A DNA stretch of 64,000 nucleotides, taken from assembly GCF_049532985.1 (NCBI RefSeq), contig NZ_CP186693.1:3720001-3784000 (forward strand), read 5' to 3'. Each line of letters opens with the position of its first letter. Positions within the stretch are counted from its first letter, which is position 1. The translations under genes were made by a program, and so were the position numbers. This DNA comes from Promicromonospora sp049532985. GTDB lineage: Bacteria; Actinomycetota; Actinomycetes; Actinomycetales; Cellulomonadaceae. Below, piece by piece: positions 42,348-50,896 of the stretch. Below the pieces are notes generated by a model, which saw only the letters and a list, made by a program, of their open reading frames with translations, had not been told where the DNA came from and did not search any database.

Positions 42348-43502
42348 ATGGGCCGCCGCGACGTACGGGACGAGTCGGACTTCCGGTCGCGCCCGTCCAA
42401 GCGCGGCTCCCGGCCCCGGACCAAGCAGCGCCCCGAGCACTCCGACGCCGTCACGGGGCTGGTCACCGGCGTGGACCGCGGGCGGTACACGCTCCTGGTC
42501 GGCGGGGCCGCGGGCGGGACCCCGGACGGCACCGTCGTCACCGCGATGAAGGCACGGGAGCTCACCCGCACGCGCGTGGTGGTGGGCGACCGGGTCGACG
42601 TCGTGGGGGACGTCTCCGGCGAGGAAGGCTCCCTCGCCCGCATCGTGCGCATCCAGGACCGGACCTCCACGCTGCGCCGGACGGCGGACGACACCGACCC
42701 GTACGAGCGGATCGTCGTCGCGAACGCCGACCAGCTCGTGATCGTCACGGCGCTCGCGCAGCCCGAGCCGCGGACCGGCATGATCGACCGCTGCGTGGTG
42801 GCCGCGTACGACGCCGGGATGTCCGTGCTGCTCTGCCTCACGAAGGCCGACCTGGCATCCCCCGACGCACTGCGTGCCCTCTACGAGCCCCTCGGGGTCG
42901 AGGTGGTGGTCACCCGGCGGGCGGCTTCCCCCGACACCGACCACGTGGCCCTCGTGCCCGAGTCGGTCGAGGAGGTCCGGGACCGGCTGCGGGGCCAGGT
43001 CTCGGTGCTCGTGGGGCACTCCGGGGTGGGCAAGTCCACGCTGATCAACGCCCTGGTGCCCGCGGCCCGGCGCGCCACCGGGGTGGTGAACGACGTGACC
43101 GGCCGCGGCCGGCACACGTCCACGTCGGCGGTGGCGCTGCGGCTCCCCGTCGCGGCCGGCGGCCCGGACGACGACGGAGCCGCGGCCGGGTCGGCCGCAG
43201 GGTCCTCCGCAGAATCCACCGCCGGGTCGTCAGCCGGGTTCGACGGCTGGGTGATCGACACCCCCGGCGTCCGGTCGTTCGGTCTGGCGCACGTCGAGGT
43301 CGCGCACCTGCTGCACGCGTTCGAGGATCTCGACGAGGTGGCCCGGGAGTGCCCGCGCGGGTGCACCCACCTGGCCGACGCGCCGGACTGTGCGCTCGAC
43401 GACTGGATCGCGGCCTCGCCCGAGGACGAGCGCCCGGCCCGGGAGGCACGTCTCGCCTCGTTCCGCCGCCTGCTGGCGTCGCGGACGGGCTCGGACACCT
43501 GA
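42348..43502 (+). CDS. rsgA: Ribosome small-subunit GTPase RsgA
   Basis: 384 residues, a circularly permuted GTPase: the G4 motif LTKAD precedes the G1 P-loop VLVGHSGVGKSTLINAL, and G3 DTPGVRSF comes last. An N-terminal OB fold (residues about 35-95) binds the 30S particle, and the C-terminal knuckle CPRGCTHLADAPDC binds zinc. A 35-residue Ala/Ser/Gly insert sits between the switch region and DTPG. It assists late 30S maturation. Downstream of aroA by 41 bp, with the endonuclease V remnant one base after its stop. Confidence 0.95.
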   Translation: MGRRDVRDESDFRSRPSKRGSRPRTKQRPEHSDAVTGLVTGVDRGRYTLLVGGAAGGTPDGTVVTAMKARELTRTRVVVGDRVDVVGDVSGEEGSLARIVRIQDRTSTLRRTADDTDPYERIVVANADQLVIVTALAQPEPRTGMIDRCVVAAYDAGMSVLLCLTKADLASPDALRALYEPLGVEVVVTRRAASPDTDHVALVPESVEEVRDRLRGQVSVLVGHSGVGKSTLINALVPAARRATGVVNDVTGRGRHTSTSAVALRLPVAAGGPDDDGAAAGSAAGSSAESTAGSSAGFDGWVIDTPGVRSFGLAHVEVAHLLHAFEDLDEVARECPRGCTHLADAPDCALDDWIAASPEDERPAREARLASFRRLLASRTGSDT

Positions 43503-43503
43503 C

Positions 43504-43828
43504 GTGGGGCAGCGCACCGACGGCGCCGCCCGCCTCGGGGCCGTCGATGTGCAGTACCTCGACGACGGCGGGGCGCGGGCGGCGCTCGTCGTCTCCGACC
43601 GACTGGTGTTCGCCGGCCCGCTCGAGGAGCACACGGTGCTCGTCGATCAGGTGGCGGAGTACCGGCCGGGCCGGTTCTACGAACGTGAGCTACCGGCGCT
43701 GGAGCACGTCCTGTCGCACGCAGCACCCCTCGACCGCGGAGCTGGTGCGGACGATGGCGGGTGAGGGGCGGCTGCCGGACGCTCTGCGGCGCGTGGACCG
43801 GCTGGCGCGCGGGGCATCGCCGGCCTGA
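43504..43828 (+). pseudogene. nfi: Endonuclease V remnant (internal deletion and frameshift)
   Basis: From GTG 43504, LGAVDVQYLDDGGARAALVV and EYRPGRFYERELPALEHVLS match the N-terminal third of endonuclease V, which cuts DNA at deaminated bases. The frame then meets a stop at 43764. In the +1-shifted frame from about 43728, STAELVRTMAGEGRLPDALR and RVDRLARG match the C-terminal end of the same family (compare the E. coli C-terminus, GYRLPEPTRWAD). The 100 or so middle residues with the catalytic VDGxG...HPR core are missing. The gene has therefore lost its centre by deletion. It follows rsgA by one base. Confidence 0.8.
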
Positions 43829-43857
43829 CGCCAGCTCGTCGTCCGGCAGGCGTCAGG
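43824..43857. terminator. Short hairpin between the endonuclease V remnant and the VOC gene
   Basis: CCTGACGCC and GGCGTCAGG (9-bp stem, 16-base loop) overlap both convergent stop codons. Confidence 0.5.
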
Positions 43858-44263
43858 CCTGGAGGAACATCCAGCGGTGGCCCTCCACGTCCTCGGCGCG
43901 GTACAGCCTGCCGTACGGAGCGTCCTCGATACCGGAGAGCAGCCCCGCCCCGGCGGCACGGGCGCGCTCGTAGTGGGCCTCGACGTCGGCGACGTGGACC
44001 AGCACGCCGTCGATCACCCAGGGCGTCGACAGCCAGGCGTCCGCCGCGGTGCAGTGCGTGCGGTGCGCGGTGGGGCCCTCGTACGACGCCAGCTCGGAGA
44101 GCATCACCCGCCCGCCCTCGACGTCGAGCTCACCGTGCGCGAGGTGGCCGTCGTCGTCCAGCCGGCGTTCCGCCTCCCTGAAGCCGAAGGCCTCGATGAG
44201 CCAGTCCATGGCGGCGGCGCCGTCCTGGTACGACAGCATGGGGACCACTGAGGGTGCGGGCAT
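43853..44263 (-). CDS. VOC-family (glyoxalase/bleomycin-resistance-like) protein
   Basis: 136 residues. PMLSYQDGAAAMDWLIEAFG, GHLAHGELDVEGGRVMLSEL and AEDVEGHRWMFLQA match the PhnB/glyoxalase-like single-domain VOC family. His and Glu metal positions are present (HGELDVEGG, GHRWMF). AGGAGG lies seven bases before ATG 44263. Substrate not predictable. Alone between the endonuclease remnant and a DUF6928-like gene. Confidence 0.82.
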   Translation of the reverse strand: MPAPSVVPMLSYQDGAAAMDWLIEAFGFREAERRLDDDGHLAHGELDVEGGRVMLSELASYEGPTAHRTHCTAADAWLSTPWVIDGVLVHVADVEAHYERARAAGAGLLSGIEDAPYGRLYRAEDVEGHRWMFLQA

Positions 44264-44319
44264 GACAGACCTCCTCTTTCTCGAACAAATGTACGAGTCT
44301 TTCGAGGATCTGTCGAGCG

Positions 44320-44952
44320 CTAGCCGATCTGGAAGCCGAACAGCTCCACCGCCCAGGGGTCCAGGCGCCCGGCGGCCGGTCCGCCGTCGGCGGCTCCCTC
44401 CACCTCGAAGCCGAAGAACTCACGGACCGCCTGCTCGCCGAGCTCCAGCGGATGGAACGGGAGCGGGTAGCCGGCCACGGACGCCGGCCGCTCGCCCGCC
44501 CAGTACGGCTCCTCGAACGCGAGCCGCTCCCCGGTGTCCTCCAGGACGCCGTCGTCGGGCGACACGCTCAGCGAGCGCACCAGGACGCCGTCCCGCCACA
44601 CCGCGAAGGCGAACCAGTCGACCGCGTTGTGCATCGCGTGCAGGTACAGGGTGCGGCCGACGCTCGCGTCGACCAGGTGCGCGGGCAGCTGCGAGGGCCG
44701 GTCGAGCATGAGAGCCTGGTCGCACAGGACGTCCACCTCCGGCGTCGACAACGCGCACGCCCGGCCCTGGGGCGGGAACAGCGCGTCGCCGAGGTCCCAC
44801 GGCTCCTCGCCGTCGGGCCGGATCCGCGCCGGCGGCCACAGCAGGCCGAGCAGCTCGGCTGCTCCGGCCTCGTCGGCGAACTCCGCGGCCCCCGACAGGC
44901 CCGCCGCCACGTCCCCGTCCGCGTACACCAGCATCGCGGTCCTGGCACCCAT
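44320..44952 (-). CDS. DUF6928-like protein
   Basis: 210 residues starting MGARTAMLVYADGDVAAGLS, a start I associate with DUF6928 proteins of actinobacteria. ALSTPEVDVLCDQALMLDRP and NAVDWFAFAVWRDGVLVRSL are further conserved-looking stretches. No membrane segment, no catalytic motif recognised. ATG 44952 follows GGGAGAG; the frame extends 52 codons further without support. Divergent from a DUF6912-like gene, 148 bp apart. Function unknown. Confidence 0.6.
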   Translation of the reverse strand: MGARTAMLVYADGDVAAGLSGAAEFADEAGAAELLGLLWPPARIRPDGEEPWDLGDALFPPQGRACALSTPEVDVLCDQALMLDRPSQLPAHLVDASVGRTLYLHAMHNAVDWFAFAVWRDGVLVRSLSVSPDDGVLEDTGERLAFEEPYWAGERPASVAGYPLPFHPLELGEQAVREFFGFEVEGAADGGPAAGRLDPWAVELFGFQIG

Positions 44953-45100
44953 CGTCTCTCCCGCCCTCGACTCCTCTTCCCGTGGCGTCCCGCCCCGACG
45001 CCGCACACGAGGGTACGGGTACCCGCCGACACCGCCACCGGACGAGACCGTCCGCCCGTACGTGGCGCCCACCAGGCCCGGGACACGGCAGACTGGGCAC

Positions 45101-45664
45101 ATGCGCATCTACGTGCCCGCCACGCTCGACGAGCTCGACGCCGTCACCCACACGTCCGACGCGGCCCGCTGGACGGTCGCCCCCCGCCGCGCGCACGCCG
45201 TCACGAAGGAGCTCGAGGCCGCACTGCCGGACGAGGACGCGGAGAGCCTCGAGTACGTCGCCGCGCTGAACGCCGCGGACGACTCCCTCGCCCTGATCGC
45301 CGGCCGGACCGACGCCCCGAACCTGCGCGTGATCATCACCGTGGAGGTTCCGGACTCGGTGGTCGGTCCCGCGGCGGCGGGCACCGCGGACGACGACGAG
45401 GACGACGAGCCGGTCGCCTCCGAGGTGGAGGTCACCAGCACGGTCGAGGACGTCGCCATCGTCTGCGTGCACGTCGACGAGCCCGACGCGGCCGCCGACA
45501 TCGAGGCGGTCCTGGCGGCGGCCGACGAGGAGAGCGACAGCGAGGACGTCGCCGAGGTCGGCGAGGAGTCGGAGACCCTGCTCGACGAGGCGCTGCAGCG
45601 CGTCACCGACCGCGACCTGCTCTGGTACGACTGGAGCGAGATCAAGAACGTCCCGCGCGCCTGA
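45101..45664 (+). CDS. DUF6912-like protein
   Basis: 187 residues. MRIYVPATLDELDAV and RRAHAVTKELEAALPDEDAE are typical of DUF6912 proteins of actinobacteria. A strongly acidic insert (ADDDEDDEPVASEVEV) lies in the middle, and the C-terminus reads DLLWYDWSEIKNVP. No known function. CAGACT six bases before ATG and no ribosome site suggest a leaderless transcript. It is followed by the hisN gene on the other strand. Confidence 0.6.
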   Translation: MRIYVPATLDELDAVTHTSDAARWTVAPRRAHAVTKELEAALPDEDAESLEYVAALNAADDSLALIAGRTDAPNLRVIITVEVPDSVVGPAAAGTADDDEDDEPVASEVEVTSTVEDVAIVCVHVDEPDAAADIEAVLAAADEESDSEDVAEVGEESETLLDEALQRVTDRDLLWYDWSEIKNVPRA

Positions 45665-45720
45665 CACCACGGATGCGGCCTGACCCGGCGCCCTGACGGC
45701 GTGCGGGTCGGGCCGGCGGG

Positions 45721-45785
45721 TCAGGCCGGTGCGTCAGGCCGGTGCGTCAGGCCGGTGCGTCAGGCCGGTGCGTCAGGCCGGTGCG
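45721..45785. repeat. 13-bp minisatellite, five perfect copies
   Basis: TCAGGCCGGTGCG repeats five times head to tail without a mismatch, with a degenerate unit before it, ending exactly at the hisN stop codon (45786). On the hisN strand each unit contains TGA. Confidence 0.95.
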
Positions 45786-46580
45786 TCAGGCGAGGTAGCC
45801 GAGCGCCTCGGCGTGCAGCCTGCCGTTCGTCGCGATCGCGTTCCCGCCCCAGGGCCCGGGGGCACCGTCGAGCGAGGTGAAGGTGCCGCCCGCCTCGGTG
45901 ACGATCGGCACCAGGGCCGCCATGTCGTACACCTCGAGCTCGGGTTCGGCCGCGATGTCCACGGCGCCGTCGGCCACGAGCATGTAGGACCAGAAGTCGC
46001 CGTACCCCCGGGTGCGGTCGCAGGCGCGCGTCAGGTCGAGGAACCCGTCGAGCGATCCGCGTTCCTCCCAGCCGCCGATGGAGGCGTAGCTGAACGAGGC
46101 GTCGGCGATCCGGGAGACGCCCGACACGGACATTCGCGCCGCGGAGGCCAGCGACTTGCCCGTCCACGCCCCCGAACCCTTCGCAGCCCACCAGCGCCTG
46201 CCCAGCGCGGGTGCGCTGACCAGGCCGACGACGACCTCCTCGCCGTCGGCCAGGGCGATCAGGGTGGCCCACACGGGGACGCCGCGCACGAAGTTCTTGG
46301 TGCCGTCGATCGGGTCCACGATCCAGCGCCGTGCGCCGTTCCCTGCGGAGCCGTACTCCTCCCCGACGATCGCGTCGCGCGTGCGTGCGCGGGCGAGCTG
46401 GCCGCGGATGAAGTCCTCCGCGGCACGGTCGGCGTCGGACACCGGCGTCAGGTCGGGCTTGGTCTCGACCTTGAGGTCGAGCGCCCGGAACCGTGACATG
46501 GTGATGGAGTCGACCTGGTCGGCGATCACGTGCGCCAGACGGAGGTCGTCGGCGTAGTTGTCCTTCGTCATGGCGGCCAC
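45786..46580 (-). CDS. hisN: Histidinol-phosphatase (inositol monophosphatase family)
   Basis: 264 residues, metal-dependent phosphatase. The signatures are VGEEYGSAGN (metal Glu), RWIVDPIDGTKNFVRGVPVW (DPxDGT), YGDFWSYMLVADGAVDIAAE and the terminal EAGGTFTSLDG. The RGVPVWATLIAL form is typical of actinobacterial HisN rather than general inositol phosphatases. It dephosphorylates L-histidinol phosphate in histidine synthesis. GTG 46580 stands six bases after TAGGTT, so the start is leaderless; GTG 46586 and ATG 46571 are alternatives. Confidence 0.88.
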   Translation of the reverse strand: MAAMTKDNYADDLRLAHVIADQVDSITMSRFRALDLKVETKPDLTPVSDADRAAEDFIRGQLARARTRDAIVGEEYGSAGNGARRWIVDPIDGTKNFVRGVPVWATLIALADGEEVVVGLVSAPALGRRWWAAKGSGAWTGKSLASAARMSVSGVSRIADASFSYASIGGWEERGSLDGFLDLTRACDRTRGYGDFWSYMLVADGAVDIAAEPELEVYDMAALVPIVTEAGGTFTSLDGAPGPWGGNAIATNGRLHAEALGYLA

Positions 46581-46586
46581 GGGCAC

Positions 46587-46592
46587 AACCTA
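46587..46592 (-). promoter_or_regulatory. -10 box TAGGTT of leaderless hisN
   Basis: TAGGTT, GTGCCC, then GTG 46580 on the minus strand. Confidence 0.55.
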
Positions 46593-46678
46593 GCGTCGGA
46601 TGGCAGGTCTCGGTCACCCAGCCGCGCCGGTCGGGCGGATTGTTACCCGGGACGGGGCGCCGACCCGGCGCCCCGCCC

Positions 46679-47968
46679 TCACACAAGAGCGGGCACGAGC
46701 TCCCGGACCCGGTCGGCCAGCCCGAGGAAGGCGGTGCGGGCCGGCGAGGCGGGTGCGCACTCGGCGAGCACGCGGCCGGCCAGCAGCGCGGCGTCGAGCC
46801 CGCCCGGGTCGTCGGGCACCAGGTGCACGTCGTCGACGCCGGCGTACCGGGCGAGTGCGTCCCGCACCTGCGTCTCGGCGCGCCGCCCGACCGCGGCGTC
46901 GCGCACCCGGTTCACCACCACGACGCGCGCGCCCGACACCGGCACGTCGGTGTCCCGCAGGTCCTCCAGGCCCCGGACCAGGCGCTGCATCCCGACCGGG
47001 TCCGCCCCGCCGACGACCACCACGACGTCGGCGGCCTGGAGAGCGCTCAGGGTCGCACCGTTGCGCTGGGGTGCGCGCGTGTCGTAGGTGATGAGCTCGT
47101 CGCTCTCCAGGACGGGGCCGCAGTCGACCACCGTCCAGGACACGAGCTCGCGGCACCGCTGGAACACCACCTCCAGCGACGCGGCGGGCAGCTCGGGCCA
47201 CCGTGAGGCCCGTGTGATGCCCGTGAGCACGCGCACGCCCGGCAGCACCACGGGGCTGTGCCGGGCGAGCGTCACCACGTCGAGCGCACCCTGGCCGGCG
47301 GCGCGGGCCGCGGCCGCCAGACCAGGCGCGTCGTCGAGCAGGCCGAGCCGGGAGGTGACCGACGACGCGTAGGTGTCGGCGTCGGCCAGGAGCGCCGTGT
47401 CCGCGCCCGCCGGCCGGGTGGCGGCACGTGGGCGCCGCAGCAGGCCCGACCGGCGCACCGGGGCGGCACCGATGCCCGCCAGGGCGGCGGCGAGCTCGAT
47501 GGCGGTCGTGGTCCGGCCGGGCGACCCCTGCGGACCCCAGACGGCGACGACGGCACCCCGCCGGCCCCCGAGGCCCGGCACAGGGTCGGGCTGGGGCGGC
47601 ACGACGATCTCCGGCGCGGCGCCCCGCACGGCAGCGACCAGGTTCTCCGCGTCGCCGGCCGCCACCACCACGTCGCAGCCGAGGGCGGCGAGGCGGTCGG
47701 CGGGCGTGGCCGCGTCCTCGACGGCCACGACCCGCAGGCCCGCGACACGCAGGCGGGCGACCGCCTCACGGTCCAGCCCGGGCAGGTCCCCCGAGACGAC
47801 GGCGGCCGTCCCGGCACCTGCCTCGGCGGACGCCAGGAGCTCGGGCAGCTCGGCGCACCGCCGGGCGACGACGACCCGCTGCTGCGCACCGAGCACCGTC
47901 ACCACCGCGGCCTCCTCACCCGGTGCGTGCACCGCGACCAGGACCGTGACCGTCCGTTCCTCGGTCAC
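46679..47968 (-). CDS. CpaE-like ATPase
   Basis: 429 residues. A receiver-like N-terminal part (VVSGDLPGLDREAVARLRVA) is followed by a MinD/ParA-type P-loop fold: VVAVWGPQGSPGRTTTAIEL is a deviant Walker A (GPQGSPGRTT), TALLADADTYASSV and VVDCGPVLESDELI carry the Walker B-like strands. The family organises pilus or secretion machinery on the membrane. GTG 47968 overlaps the SAF-protein stop as GTGA, so the pair is coupled. No cpaF/tadBC or pilin gene is near, so its target is unclear. Confidence 0.75.
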   Translation of the reverse strand: MTEERTVTVLVAVHAPGEEAAVVTVLGAQQRVVVARRCAELPELLASAEAGAGTAAVVSGDLPGLDREAVARLRVAGLRVVAVEDAATPADRLAALGCDVVVAAGDAENLVAAVRGAAPEIVVPPQPDPVPGLGGRRGAVVAVWGPQGSPGRTTTAIELAAALAGIGAAPVRRSGLLRRPRAATRPAGADTALLADADTYASSVTSRLGLLDDAPGLAAAARAAGQGALDVVTLARHSPVVLPGVRVLTGITRASRWPELPAASLEVVFQRCRELVSWTVVDCGPVLESDELITYDTRAPQRNGATLSALQAADVVVVVGGADPVGMQRLVRGLEDLRDTDVPVSGARVVVVNRVRDAAVGRRAETQVRDALARYAGVDDVHLVPDDPGGLDAALLAGRVLAECAPASPARTAFLGLADRVRELVPALV

Positions 47969-48645
47969 CGGACGTCACCCGCCACGGGGACCACGGCGAC
48001 GGTGCCCGTGTCCGACAACGCCGTCAGGACGGCCGGCAGCGCGTCGGCCGGCACGAGCACGTGCAGGGTGACCTGGCCCTGCACCACGATGGCCCCCTCG
48101 GCGGTCTCGACCTGCTCGACGACGACCTGCTCCGCCAGCGTCCGGGGCTCCGGCCGGTCGTCCCCGCCGGCCGCGGCGGGCGGGGACGGCACGAACCACA
48201 GGTCCACCACGGCTCCGGGCCGGATCCGGTCGGAGAGGCCGGTCGCCACGGGGACGGCGACCGAGCGGACGTCGACGTCGGCACCGAGCGCGGTCAGCGG
48301 GACCAGCTCGCCGTCGTCCACGACGCGGAGCGCGACCAGGTCCGCGGGCAGCGCCTCGTCGGCGGGCAGGTAGCGGGCCGTCCCCGCGCCGAGCCGGACG
48401 TCGGCGACGCGCACGGAGGCGGACGTGACCGGCTCACCGGGTGTCAGCGCACCGTCGGCGACGTAGACCGGGACGGTACGGCTCGCGGCCGAGACCACCC
48501 ATGAGCCGAGCGCCACCGAGAGCGCGACGACCACGACACCGGTCACCAGCCGCGGGTCACGCCAGCGGGGCCGCCGGAGCCGGGCGGCCGTCGGCTCGGG
48601 CACCCCCTGGAGGGCGGGGGCTGGTGCGGCCGGGGCATACGTCAT
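47965..48645 (-). CDS. SAF-domain protein (CpaB-like)
   Basis: 226 residues: Pro/Arg-rich cytosolic N-terminus, one transmembrane helix (LVTGVVVVALSVALGSWVVS, about residues 33-52), then a SAF domain (VYVADGALTPGEPVTSASVR) and a second beta-rich part (IRPGAVVDLWFVPSP). SAF/CpaB proteins are periplasmic pilus-assembly or flagellar-chaperone-like proteins. GGAAGG precedes ATG 48645. It forms a two-gene unit with the CpaE-like ATPase. Confidence 0.78.
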   Translation of the reverse strand: MTYAPAAPAPALQGVPEPTAARLRRPRWRDPRLVTGVVVVALSVALGSWVVSAASRTVPVYVADGALTPGEPVTSASVRVADVRLGAGTARYLPADEALPADLVALRVVDDGELVPLTALGADVDVRSVAVPVATGLSDRIRPGAVVDLWFVPSPPAAAGGDDRPEPRTLAEQVVVEQVETAEGAIVVQGQVTLHVLVPADALPAVLTALSDTGTVAVVPVAGDVR

Positions 48646-48861
48646 CTCGGTCCTTCCGTGCACTTTGGTGGACTTTGGGTAGACCGTCGCGTAGAACTTC
48701 GACTGACTGTTCACGCACTGCGACGTGTCGATCCGGACAGAATGGGCGCAGCTTGGGCAGAGCGCCGGAACCATAGTGATCGAACACCGCCGATCCGGCA
48801 TCAGATAAACACTTCTTGGGGATAACCCCCTCATGTCGGTGTCTCGTGCCACACTGTTCCC

Positions 48862-49080
48862 ATGGAAAAGCGCTTTCTCTCACTGGCCGATGTGGTCGAG
48901 ACCCTGAACATCTCGATGGCCCAGGGTTACGCCCTGGTTCGGACCGGCGACCTTCCTGCCATCCAGGTGGGCCCCAAGAAGGTCTGGCGCGTCGAGGCGG
49001 CAGAGCTCGAGGCGTACATCGAGCGGATGTATGCAAAGAGCCGCGAACGGCTCAAGGGCTCTGCGACCACCGATGCCTGA
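48862..49080 (+). CDS. Excisionase-family helix-turn-helix protein
   Basis: 72 residues. FLSLADVVETLNISMAQGYA, LVRTGDLPAIQVGPKKVWRV and EAAELEAYIERMYAKSRERL form a MerR-like helix-turn-helix with a short C-terminal helix. Very similar small proteins recur as chromosomal (non-mobile) genes across actinobacteria, so this is probably a housekeeping regulator and not a phage excisionase. CACACT six bases before the ATG suggests a leaderless start. Upstream 216 bp are shared with the SAF gene. Confidence 0.8.
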   Translation: MEKRFLSLADVVETLNISMAQGYALVRTGDLPAIQVGPKKVWRVEAAELEAYIERMYAKSRERLKGSATTDA

Positions 49081-49098
49081 ATTGCCGCAGCACACCGT

Positions 49099-49136
49099 CG
49101 GGACCGGAGCACTCCACAGGAGTGACACCGGTCCCG
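49099..49136. terminator. Terminator after the HTH gene
   Basis: CGGGACCGG pairs with CCGGTCCCG, with inner CACTC/GAGTG pairing; lies between convergent genes. Confidence 0.65.
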
Positions 49137-49165
49137 ATCTCCGTTAACGGGCATTCCGACCGAGG

Positions 49166-49720
49166 TCAGGGCGCTTCGCTCACGACCAGCAGAGCCGAGA
49201 ACGGAACCAGCCGCGCCCCGCGGTCATCGAGCAGGTCGACGTCCAGATGATCGCGCCCCACGCGGGCGACACGACCGCTCACCGTGCCACCGAGCGTGCG
49301 CACCGTGACCCGCACCCGGTCGCGCTGAAGCGTACGGAGCGCGGGGCCCAGCCCGAGCGCATCGCGCCGGGACGTCGCCGACGCCGCCTGCCGCGCCAGT
49401 CCCAGCACTCCCACGACCGCATCCAGCGGCACCAGGTGCTGCCCCGTCGGTTCGGGCCGCACCCCCTGGAGCAGAACCCACTCGTCCGCCACCTCCCGCA
49501 CCACACCGCGCAGCGGGGTGCCGTCGAGCAGCTCCACCGTGACCGCACCGCCCACCACCGCCCGAAACCGGTCCGCGACCGTCATCGTGGCGTGCTCGGC
49601 GCGGGTCAGCTCGGGAACGAGCGCATCGGCCTCGGCCGCCGACCGGGCGCGCGCCTGCGCCTCCAGGTCCCCGAACAGTGCCGACCACCGAGCAGAACCC
49701 GCCTGGTCCAGTGACGTCAT
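49166..49720 (-). CDS. Hypothetical protein
   Basis: 184 residues, not recognised. The N-terminal 45 residues are helical and acidic (SALFGDLEAQARARSAAEAD), and the rest alternates short beta strands (VTVELLDGTPLRGVVREVAD, VRVTVRTLGGTVSGRVARVG, HLDVDLLDDRGARLVPFSAL), suggesting two Sm- or SH3-like barrels. AAGGTGG precedes ATG 49720. It is divergent from the LysM-type gene, with 153 bp between them. Confidence 0.6.
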   Translation of the reverse strand: MTSLDQAGSARWSALFGDLEAQARARSAAEADALVPELTRAEHATMTVADRFRAVVGGAVTVELLDGTPLRGVVREVADEWVLLQGVRPEPTGQHLVPLDAVVGVLGLARQAASATSRRDALGLGPALRTLQRDRVRVTVRTLGGTVSGRVARVGRDHLDVDLLDDRGARLVPFSALLVVSEAP

Positions 49721-49873
49721 GAGGCCACCTTGCGCCATCCACAGCCATCTCGCTCTCCGGTGGACACCCCGACGCCACGGATGTTGAATATCGAGCACCG
49801 GACATCATCAACCACCATCAACGGATGCTGATGACGCTCGGTGACTTCGAGGACGACGATCACAGGGGGAACG

Positions 49874-50827
49874 ATGTCGAGCAGCATCCTCAGCCAGGCT
49901 CCGGTGCCACCGGGCACCGTGCGCACCCGGCGGACCCTGCGCACCGACCGCGTCCGGCACGGCGGGGCGGCACGCATCGCCCGGCGTGGGGCGGCCGGGC
50001 TCCTGGCCCTCGGCGTGTCGCTGGTCGCAGCCGCCTGTGTGCTGGGTGTGCGCACCTGGCACGTGGGTACCGGGCTCGGTAGCGCACTCTTCCCGGTGGA
50101 GGGCATCGTCGAGCTCGCGGCCGTCGCAGCGGGCACCGTGGCGGCAGGCTGGGCCGGCGGGCACACGCTCGTCGCACTGGCCTGGGTGCTCGCCTGCCGC
50201 CGGGGCGTGCACTGGGCCGCCGGTGAGCGGGCGGTGGCCGAGCACGCACCGGCGGTCGTGCGCCGCCTCGCCCGGGCCGCCGTCGGGGCGGGGATCGGGC
50301 TCGCCCTCGCCGCACCGACCGCCACGGCAGTGCCCGAACGGGGTGCACTCGCGTCGGCGGCGGCCGACGGCGGCCCCGCCGTCGTGCTCGATCTGGGCTG
50401 GCGGCCCACCGGTGCCACAGCCGGCGACGGGACAGCGGCGCGATCCGGCGCGACCGAGCACCAGGAGCCCGCCCGGCGAGGTGCGACGCACGGCCGCGCG
50501 AGCGGATCACCGCACACGACGCCGCCCACGGCATCCCCACACCCGGTGCCCGAACGCTCCTCGCTGGTCGACCGGGGCCTGGGCATCGGAGGCGAGCGGC
50601 GGCCGGTGGTCGTGGTCGAGCCGGGCGACACCCTCTGGTCCATCGCGGCGGCCCGGCTCACGGACGAGGCGACGGCGGCCGACCGGGACCCCGGCACCGA
50701 CCCGACCGCCGGAGCCACCGCCGGTGAGATCGCGGCGGCCGTCCAGCGATGGCACCAGGCCAACCGGCAGACGATCGGTGCCGACCCGGACCTGATCCGC
50801 CCCGGGACGGTCCTCCGCGTGCCATGA
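49874..50827 (+). CDS. Membrane protein with C-terminal LysM domain
   Basis: 317 residues. Three hydrophobic stretches (GAAGLLALGVSLVAAACVLG; LAAVAAGTVAAGWAGGHTLV; AVGAGIGLALAAPTATA) precede a disordered Pro/Thr/His-rich linker and a LysM domain (VVVVEPGDTLWSIAAARLTD ... IRPGTVLRVP). The LysM part probably binds peptidoglycan. The LysM contains a 20-residue acidic insert (DEATAADRDPGTDPTAG). ATG 49874 follows AGGGGG. The Rv3235-family gene follows 69 bp downstream, a common order near secA in related genomes. Confidence 0.78.
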   Translation: MSSSILSQAPVPPGTVRTRRTLRTDRVRHGGAARIARRGAAGLLALGVSLVAAACVLGVRTWHVGTGLGSALFPVEGIVELAAVAAGTVAAGWAGGHTLVALAWVLACRRGVHWAAGERAVAEHAPAVVRRLARAAVGAGIGLALAAPTATAVPERGALASAAADGGPAVVLDLGWRPTGATAGDGTAARSGATEHQEPARRGATHGRASGSPHTTPPTASPHPVPERSSLVDRGLGIGGERRPVVVVEPGDTLWSIAAARLTDEATAADRDPGTDPTAGATAGEIAAAVQRWHQANRQTIGADPDLIRPGTVLRVP

Positions 50828-50896
50828 CCGGGAGCCCTGGCTCCGCCCTGCCGCCCCGCCCCACCACGACTGCCCGCTGACCCCAGGAGCTCACCC

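Noticed and set aside
45721..45785. CRISPR or iteron array
   Set aside because: The units are 13 bp, head to tail without spacers; a simple minisatellite.
48862..49080. A second mobile element suggested by an excisionase-like protein
   Set aside because: No integrase or repeats nearby, and such HTH proteins are common chromosomal genes in actinobacteria.
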